DNA of 5,635 nucleotides from DATLYF01 sp035575095. Lineage in GTDB: Bacteria > Pseudomonadota > Gammaproteobacteria > Competibacterales > Competibacteraceae. The position numbers and the translations under genes are program-made. Numbering within the stretch: the first letter of the stretch is position 1; every line of letters begins with the position of its first letter. The notes under the pieces were generated by a model. That model was not told the DNA's origin. It ran no database searches and worked only from the letters and a program-made list of their open reading frames with translations. The stretch lies in contig DATLYF010000158.1 of assembly GCA_035575095.1 (NCBI GenBank), positions 1 to 5,635 of the forward strand, given 5' to 3'. Positions 1 through 3,773 of the stretch are shown one piece after another.

Positions 1-39
1 CGGCTAGAGCGGTCGGTGGTCAGCGTCGCCATCCCCTGA
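1..39 (+). CDS. Possible 3' tail of an upstream gene (partial)
   Basis: The first reading frame is open from the left edge to a TGA at 37-39, giving 12 codons (RLERSVVSVAIP). Eleven of the 12 third positions are G or C, matching the bias of the real genes here; the other two plus frames do not show it. If real, this gene ends 22 bp before the DedA/PAP2 start and would belong to the same operon. Too little remains to name a product. Twelve codons are few, so chance cannot be excluded. Confidence 0.4.
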   Translation, partial: RLERSVVSVAIP

Positions 40-61
40 CCGCCAAGGACGCCCGCTGCCG

Positions 62-2059
62 ATGCTGCACGAGCCGATTACAGCCCTGCTCGCCTGGATC
101 GCCGCCCATCCCGGCTGGATGGGGTTGGTGATCCTCCTCACCGCGCTGGGCGAGTCCCTGGCCATGATCGGCATGCTTGTGCCGGGGGCGCTGCTGATGT
201 TCGGCTTCGGCGCCCTGATCGCGCTGGGCCATGTCGAGTTCTGGAACGCCTGGGCCTGGGCGGCGGTGGGTGCAACCCTGGGCGACGGCCTGAGCTTCTG
301 GCTGGGCCGTCACTTCCACCAGCAGTTGCGCAATCTGTGGCCGTTCTCCCGATACCCGCAGACGCTCACCCGCGCCGAGGACTTCTTCCGCCGTCACGGC
401 GGCAAGAGCATCCTGTTCGGCCGCTTCATCGGCCCGGTGCGGGCGGTGGTACCGGCGGTAGCGGGGATGCTGGACATGCCGCTTGCGCGCTATATCCCGG
501 CCAATCTGCTGGCTTCGGTGCTGTGGGCACCGGCCTATTTACTGCCAGGCATGGTCTTCGCCGCCTCCCTGGAGCTGGCCGCCCAAGTGGCCTGGCGGCT
601 GGTGGTGCTGATCCTGTTGTTGCTGGCGCTCATCGGCCTGACCGTATGGCTGGTGCGGCTGACCTACCGGCTGTTCGCGCCGCGCTTACAGTTCTGGCTC
701 GCCGGATTGTTTCGCTGGGGTGCGCCGCGGCCCTGGCTGGGGCCGGTGCTGCGCTCGCTGCTCGATCCCCACAGCGGCGAGGTGCGCGGCCTGACCACGG
801 TGGCGGTGGTGCTGCTCGGCGGCAGCGTACTGCTCGCCCTGACTCTGGCGGCAGCCGGCCAGACTCTGCCCACGTCCCTGGACCGCAGCCTGTACCAGTT
901 CCTGCAGGAGCTGCGCACGCCCTGGGCCGACCGTGTCATGGTGCTGATCACTCAGCTCGGCGACTGGCCACCCAAGACCCTGCTCACCGCGGCCGTGTTC
1001 GCCTGGCTGTGGCGACAGGGGGCACGCTCGGCTGCCTGGCACTGGCTGGCCGCGGTGGGCTTTGGCGTGCTCAGCAACACCTCGTTCAAGTGGCTGTTCG
1101 CGATACAGCGCCCGCAGGAGCTCTATGTGGGGGTGTCGTCTTTCTCCTTTCCCTCCAACCACGCCACCCTGACCACTCTCCTGTTCGGTTTCCTGGCGGT
1201 GCTGATCGCCCGCGAGACGCCCTGGGCGCGGCGCTGGCTGGTCTATCTAGGGGCGGCCCTGGTGATCCTGCCGGTAGCCTTCTCCCGCCTCTCTCTGGGG
1301 GCGCATTGGCTCACCGACACCGTGGCCGGGATCTGTCTGGGGCTGGTCTGGGTCGGCCTGGTGGGCCTGGCCTACAACCGCCACCTGGCGCCACCCCTGG
1401 ATCGCCGGGGACTGTTGCGGGTGAGTCTGATCACGCTGTTGCTCACTCAGGTGATCTACGGGGCCCTGCGCTTCGACGCCGACCTGCAGCGCTACCGGCC
1501 GCAGAGCGCGCCGCAGATGATGGCCGCCGCCGACTGGTGGCAGGACGGCTGGCGTCGGCTGCCCGGGTACCGTCAGGACTTCCTCGGCCAGCCACGGCAA
1601 CGGCTGCCGCTGCAGTGGGCCGCTCCGCGCGCAGCGCTGCTAGCCCGCCTGCAAGGCGCCGGCTGGCGACCGGCCAACGGACCCGGCCACGGCGCTGCGT
1701 TGCAGTGGCTGAATCCTGCGGTGACGCTGGAGCAACTGCCGGTGCTGCCCCAGGTACATGCCGGCCAGCACGATGCCGTGACTCTGGTGCGTCCGGCCGC
1801 GGTGCCCGAGGAGCGCTGGGTGCTGCGCTTCTGGGATAGCGGCTGGCGTCTGGATGACGGCACGCCGCTGTGGCTCGGAGGCCTGAGCCGGGAGCGACTG
1901 GAGCGGCGTCTGGACTTTTTCTCCCTGGCCCGTGAGGAACCCGGCCTATACCCACCGCAGCCGCTGCTGGCGGCGGCACTCGACGGGCTCGAGGTGCGCA
2001 CCGCCGCGCTGCCAGAACAGGCCGATGGCGTTATCCTGATTCGTATGCCGCGGCCCTGA
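62..2059 (+). CDS. DedA / PAP2 phosphatase / LssY C-terminal fusion membrane protein
   Basis: This 665-residue inner-membrane protein has three parts. Residues about 15-200 are a DedA (SNARE-associated/VTT) domain, with GESLAMIGMLVPG at 30-42, GDGLSFWLGR at 74-83 and an FGRFIGPVRAVVP block at 119-131. R121 and R127 have the six-residue spacing of the arginine pair reported as essential in E. coli DedA proteins. Residues about 245-440 are a PAP2 phosphatase with all three motifs intact: K343-x6-R350-P351, PSNH at 364-367, and S408-R409-x5-H415-x3-D419. H415 is the expected nucleophile and H367 the expected general acid. A further membrane helix (about 451-468) leads to an LssY-type C-terminal domain (about 480-660). 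ATG 62 is the only usable start in this frame after the TAG at 5-7; AAGGA at 45-49 is a somewhat distant ribosome site. The family is known as a bifunctional DedA/PAP2 protein. Dephosphorylation of undecaprenyl diphosphate plus flipping of the monophosphate is inferred from the separate families; a phospholipid phosphate substrate is also possible. The LssY part has no known function. Confidence 0.93.
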   Translation: MLHEPITALLAWIAAHPGWMGLVILLTALGESLAMIGMLVPGALLMFGFGALIALGHVEFWNAWAWAAVGATLGDGLSFWLGRHFHQQLRNLWPFSRYPQTLTRAEDFFRRHGGKSILFGRFIGPVRAVVPAVAGMLDMPLARYIPANLLASVLWAPAYLLPGMVFAASLELAAQVAWRLVVLILLLLALIGLTVWLVRLTYRLFAPRLQFWLAGLFRWGAPRPWLGPVLRSLLDPHSGEVRGLTTVAVVLLGGSVLLALTLAAAGQTLPTSLDRSLYQFLQELRTPWADRVMVLITQLGDWPPKTLLTAAVFAWLWRQGARSAAWHWLAAVGFGVLSNTSFKWLFAIQRPQELYVGVSSFSFPSNHATLTTLLFGFLAVLIARETPWARRWLVYLGAALVILPVAFSRLSLGAHWLTDTVAGICLGLVWVGLVGLAYNRHLAPPLDRRGLLRVSLITLLLTQVIYGALRFDADLQRYRPQSAPQMMAAADWWQDGWRRLPGYRQDFLGQPRQRLPLQWAAPRAALLARLQGAGWRPANGPGHGAALQWLNPAVTLEQLPVLPQVHAGQHDAVTLVRPAAVPEERWVLRFWDSGWRLDDGTPLWLGGLSRERLERRLDFFSLAREEPGLYPPQPLLAAALDGLEVRTAALPEQADGVILIRMPRP

Positions 2060-2076
2060 GGCCGCCGTTGCCCACC

Positions 2077-2080
2077 GGAG
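2077..2080 (+). promoter_or_regulatory. Ribosome binding site deciding the hydrolase start
   Basis: GGAG lies 8 nt before ATG 2089. It favours this start over the in-frame TTG at 2068, which has no comparable site and would add seven residues outside the conserved fold. Confidence 0.6.
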
Positions 2081-2088
2081 CCGAACCC

Positions 2089-2634
2089 ATGCTGATGCAA
2101 GCCGACCGTTCCTGCCTGTTGGTGATCGACATTCAGGACAAACTCATCCCTGCCATCCACCAAGGCGCCGAGGTCGTCGCCAACAGCGCCTGGCTGATGC
2201 GTATCGCCCAGCGGCTGGAGGTACCGCTGCTGGTTTCCGAACAGTATCCCCAGGGACTCGGCCATACCGTGGCCGAACTGCAACCGCTGCTGCCGTCCGA
2301 CGGAGCGATGACCAAGCTGACGTTCTCCTGCAGCGCCGACGCTGGCTGCCTGGAACGCATCACGGCGCTGCACCGGCCGCAGCTGGTCCTGACCGGCATC
2401 GAGGCTCACGTCTGCGTGCTGCAAACCGCCCTGGGCCTGCTCGCCCACGGCCGCGAGGTGTTCGTCGTGGCCGACGCCGTCTCCTCGCGGCAGGCGCAGG
2501 ACAAGGCGTTGGCCCTGGAGCGCATGCGCGCCGAGGGGGTCAAGATCGTCAGCCGCGAGATGGTGGTGTTTGAATGGCTCAAACAGGCCGGTACCGAGGT
2601 ATTCCGCGCCATCAGCCGCGAGTTCCTGCGCTGA
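2089..2634 (+). CDS. Isochorismatase/nicotinamidase-fold cysteine hydrolase
   Basis: The 181-residue soluble protein carries the full catalytic triad of the isochorismatase-like cysteine hydrolases: D14 in the first strand (VIDIQDKL), K76 (MTKLTFSC) and C109 (AHVCVLQT). The TGIEAHVC segment (102-109) is the usual cis-peptide and nucleophile loop. Family members cleave amides such as nicotinamide or related small molecules, or vinyl ethers such as isochorismate. Nothing here fixes the substrate, and no siderophore or NAD genes lie nearby. The length is typical of the short YcaC-like branch. ATG 2095 is an alternative start two codons downstream. The gene follows the DedA/PAP2 gene by 29 bp with no terminator between, so co-transcription is likely. 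Its last 23 bp overlap the 3' end of the opposite-strand acetyltransferase gene. Confidence 0.9.
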   Translation: MLMQADRSCLLVIDIQDKLIPAIHQGAEVVANSAWLMRIAQRLEVPLLVSEQYPQGLGHTVAELQPLLPSDGAMTKLTFSCSADAGCLERITALHRPQLVLTGIEAHVCVLQTALGLLAHGREVFVVADAVSSRQAQDKALALERMRAEGVKIVSREMVVFEWLKQAGTEVFRAISREFLR

Positions 2635-3343
2635 AGCGGGCGCGCGCGGCCTGAGCGGAACCGGGCTCGGCCCGCCACCACATGCGGCAAGTGGCCAGCG
2701 ACAGGGACAGAGGCAGGCTCAGCCAGCCGGCGCCGACGCGGCACAGCAGCTCATCCAAGGATGCTCCGCCAGCGAGCCGGCTCAGGCCGGCCGCCACCTC
2801 GGCCACGGAGAACTCGGCCACCAGTTCATCGCCTAGGCGCTGGAAGCGCACCGGCCAGCCGGTGCCCAGCAGCAGGGCGCGCATACGCTGGTTCTCGCTC
2901 AGCAGATAGAAGCGAAAACACGCCACGCGCCGCTGCGCCGCGGCCAGCACCAGCCGTTCCAGCAGCCAGCGACCGAGGCCGCGCCCCTGCATCGCGTCCA
3001 CCACCGCCAGCGCCACCTCGGCCACTTCCGCCGCCTCGGGCAGGCGCACGAAGCGCGCCACGGCCACCCCTTCTGCCTCCTCGCCCTGTTCGTTCAGGCG
3101 TACCACGCCCAGGGCGAGATGGTCCCAGCCGTCGAACTCGGTGAAGAAACGCAGCTCGTCGTCGCTCAGTTCGCGCTTGTGGGTGAAGAAGCGCAGATAG
3201 CGCGAGTGCGGCGACAGGCGCTGGAAGCCCTCCACCAGCAGCGGCTTGTCGGCCGGGCGGACCCGGCGCAGCCGCAAGTGGGTGCCGTCGTCCAGCCGGC
3301 GCTCCTCGCGGTCATCGACAGCGAAATCCAGTGTCGTCACCAT
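2612..3343 (-). CDS. GNAT family N-acetyltransferase (Pat-like)
   Basis: The 243-residue protein has a GNAT fold. The N-terminal part reads LRLRRVRPADKPLL (23-36) followed by RLSPHSRYLRFF (42-53), a pattern shared with the acetyltransferase domain of Pat/YfiQ-type protein acetyltransferases. The acetyl-CoA pyrophosphate loop (motif A, Q/R-x-x-G-x-G/A) is QGRGLG at 119-124, preceded by the strand VAEVALAVVD. No acyl-CoA synthetase domain is attached, so this is the stand-alone form. Residues about 205-223 are hydrophobic and lie outside the core fold. The start at 3343 is chosen because GGAGGAG sits 6 nt upstream and homology begins soon after; the frame stays open to a TTG at 3658, but that extension looks non-coding. 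A TACAAT box (3433-3438, minus) could be a -10, but no good -35 accompanies it. Expression by read-through from the sigma-54 promoter further upstream is possible. Substrate unknown. Confidence 0.9.
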   Translation of the reverse strand: MVTTLDFAVDDREERRLDDGTHLRLRRVRPADKPLLVEGFQRLSPHSRYLRFFTHKRELSDDELRFFTEFDGWDHLALGVVRLNEQGEEAEGVAVARFVRLPEAAEVAEVALAVVDAMQGRGLGRWLLERLVLAAAQRRVACFRFYLLSENQRMRALLLGTGWPVRFQRLGDELVAEFSVAEVAAGLSRLAGGASLDELLCRVGAGWLSLPLSLSLATCRMWWRAEPGSAQAARARFSAGTRG

Positions 3344-3349
3344 GACCAA

Positions 3350-3356
3350 CTCCTCC
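3350..3356 (-). promoter_or_regulatory. Strong Shine-Dalgarno of the acetyltransferase gene
   Basis: On the minus strand this reads GGAGGAG, 6 nt before ATG 3343. It is the best ribosome site in the window and fixes the acetyltransferase start. Confidence 0.85.
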
Positions 3357-3458
3357 GGGCCATGCCCGGCTCGATGGGATTCTCGAAACCCGGATGCAGG
3401 GCAGGTATCGACCACCGCCCCTGGGGTAAGGCATTGTATGCTTTCAGGAATACAGATT

Positions 3459-3482
3459 TGCTGCATAGCAGCATAGAGATGC
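3459..3482. repeat. Hairpin and direct repeat upstream of the acetyltransferase
   Basis: TGCTGC-ATA-GCAGCA (3459-3473) is a perfect 6-bp inverted repeat. GCATAG occurs twice, at 3463-3468 and 3471-3476, and the second copy is followed by ATGC, forming GCAT-agag-ATGC (3471-3482). It lies between the terminator and the acetyltransferase start. It could be an operator or a leader RNA structure; the arms are short and function is unproven. Confidence 0.4.
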
Positions 3483-3510
3483 TGGTATCGCACAAAGTTC
3501 CCGAACCAAA

Positions 3511-3542
3511 CAAAAAGGCCGGCCCTCGACGGGTTCCGGCCT
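3511..3542 (-). terminator. Rho-independent terminator on the minus strand
   Basis: Read on the minus strand, AGGCCGG (3542-3536) pairs with CCGGCCT (3522-3516). An inner CCC/GGG pairing (3533-3531 with 3525-3523) sits around a small loop, with a two-base AA bulge. A run of five T (3516-3512) follows directly. There is no T run on the plus side, so it acts only on leftward transcripts. No protein gene ends in front of it, which is the main reason to suspect a small RNA here. Confidence 0.8.
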
Positions 3543-3586
3543 GGGTCCACCCAACAATCGGGTAGCAAGGTAAGACACGACTCGCA
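3512..3586 (-). ncRNA. Candidate sigma-54-dependent small RNA, about 75 nt
   Basis: The interval runs from the start site predicted by the sigma-54 promoter (about 12 nt after the -12 GC) to the T run of the terminator. The predicted RNA has an unpaired 5' segment of about 22 nt containing UCUUACCUUGCU. A small hairpin follows (ACCC 3563-3560 with GGGT 3552-3549, 7-nt loop), and then the GC-rich terminator stem with its U tail. This order of seed, hairpin and U-tailed terminator is typical of trans-acting, Hfq-type regulators. I do not recognise it as RsmY/Z, CrcZ, PrrF or another named Pseudomonas RNA. The alternative is an attenuated leader of the acetyltransferase gene. Coordinates are predicted, not measured. 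Confidence 0.5.
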
Positions 3587-3596
3587 TTTGAAATTT

Positions 3597-3612
3597 AGCA
3601 ACTCATGTGCCA
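3597..3612 (-). promoter_or_regulatory. Sigma-54 (RpoN) -24/-12 promoter
   Basis: On the minus strand this reads TGGCACATGAGTTGCT. It matches the RpoN consensus TGGCACG-N4-TTGCW at every position except the weakly conserved seventh base. The invariant GG (3611-3610) and GC (3599-3598) are separated by exactly 10 bp. Predicted +1 is near 3586. Such promoters need an enhancer-binding activator, and candidate sites lie upstream. Confidence 0.7.
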
Positions 3613-3630
3613 GCTTCCCAAAAACCCCCA

Positions 3631-3643
3631 CATCAACTAATTT
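3631..3643 (+). promoter_or_regulatory. IHF-like site upstream of the sigma-54 promoter
   Basis: CATCAACTAATTT fits the IHF consensus WATCAANNNNTTR except at its first and last base, and is flanked by AT-rich DNA. It is centred near -51 from the predicted small-RNA start, where IHF commonly bends DNA for RpoN promoters. It also sits just before the TATAAT facing hrpB. Inference from pattern and position only. Confidence 0.35.
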
Positions 3644-3644
3644 A

Positions 3645-3655
3645 TCTATAATTTT
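3645..3655 (+). promoter_or_regulatory. Probable -10 region of the hrpB promoter
   Basis: TCTATAATTTT contains a perfect TATAAT (3647-3652) in the hrpB orientation. The leading C resembles RpoS-type -10 elements (CTAYRCT). No good -35 is seen 16-18 bp upstream, where a C run lies. Transcription would start near 3659, leaving an hrpB leader of about 115 nt that carries both palindromes. Confidence 0.4.
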
Positions 3656-3675
3656 CAATGCATTACCAAGTTATC

Positions 3676-3685
3676 CGGAATTCCG
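3676..3685. repeat. Perfect 10-bp palindrome
   Basis: CGGAATTCCG is fully self-complementary. Its centre is about 95 bp upstream of the predicted sigma-54 start and within the predicted hrpB leader. It is a possible regulator half of the shared control region, but a 10-bp palindrome can arise by chance. Confidence 0.3.
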
Positions 3686-3724
3686 TCCTGGCTACTGCCG
3701 ATGCTGCCAGTCTGCCGCAACTTG

Positions 3725-3738
3725 GGGCAGGCCTGCCC
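3725..3738. repeat. Perfect 14-bp palindrome
   Basis: GGGCAGGCCTGCCC is fully self-complementary. It is centred about 145 bp upstream of the predicted sigma-54 start, a usual enhancer distance, and about 42 bp before the hrpB start codon. It could be an operator or form a leader hairpin in the hrpB mRNA. No T run follows, so it is not an intrinsic terminator. Confidence 0.45.
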
Positions 3739-3750
3739 TGCTGCAGTGCA
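3734..3750. promoter_or_regulatory. NtrC-like dyad (candidate enhancer site)
   Basis: On the minus strand the site reads TGCAC-TGCAGCA-GGGCA, one base away from the NtrC pattern TGCAC-N7-GTGCA. It lies about 148-164 bp upstream of the predicted sigma-54 start and overlaps the 14-bp palindrome. Binding by NtrC or a related activator is inference only. Confidence 0.25.
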
Positions 3751-3773
3751 ACAATCACTAGGAACACGGCCGC

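Larger units (their letters stand above)
3344..3773. other. Gene-free, AT-richer intergenic region between the acetyltransferase and hrpB
   Basis: This 430-bp stretch separates the divergent acetyltransferase and hrpB genes. Roughly 3425-3665 is visibly richer in A/T than the genes around it. It holds, from right to left: the hrpB ribosome site (AGGA, 3760-3763), an NtrC-like dyad, two palindromes, a TATAAT box facing hrpB, an IHF-like site, a minus-strand sigma-54 promoter, a minus-strand terminator, and a short repeat-rich leader before the acetyltransferase. I see no tRNA, insertion sequence or CRISPR repeat, and no open frame with convincing codon bias. Confidence 0.85.

Noticed and set aside
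2068..2088. Hydrolase start at TTG 2068, adding seven residues.
   Set aside because: GGAG at 2077-2080 is well placed for ATG 2089, and the extra residues lie outside the conserved fold.
2662..2674. Hairpin CGGGC-TCG-GCCCG just after the hydrolase stop.
   Set aside because: No T run follows on either strand and it lies within acetyltransferase coding sequence, so it is not supported as a terminator.
3511..3542. Reading the GC-rich hairpin as a REP element or integron recombination site.
   Set aside because: It does not match the Pseudomonas REP cores I know, it is single-copy here, and a directly adjacent T run explains it as a terminator.
3444..3587. Small minus-strand ORF of 47 codons beginning with an ATG at the predicted RNA start (MRVVSYLATRLL...).
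   Set aside because: It would be leaderless without a ribosome site, runs straight through the terminator, and has no typical codon bias.
3344..3658. N-terminal extension of the acetyltransferase to a TTG at 3658.
   Set aside because: It reads through the sigma-54 promoter and terminator hairpin, has AT-rich codons unlike the gene body, and adds no recognisable domain. The GGAGGAG before ATG 3343 marks the start.
3613..3773. NifA-type enhancer (TGT-N10-ACA) upstream of the sigma-54 promoter.
   Set aside because: I searched this segment by eye and found no TGT and ACA pair at the right spacing.
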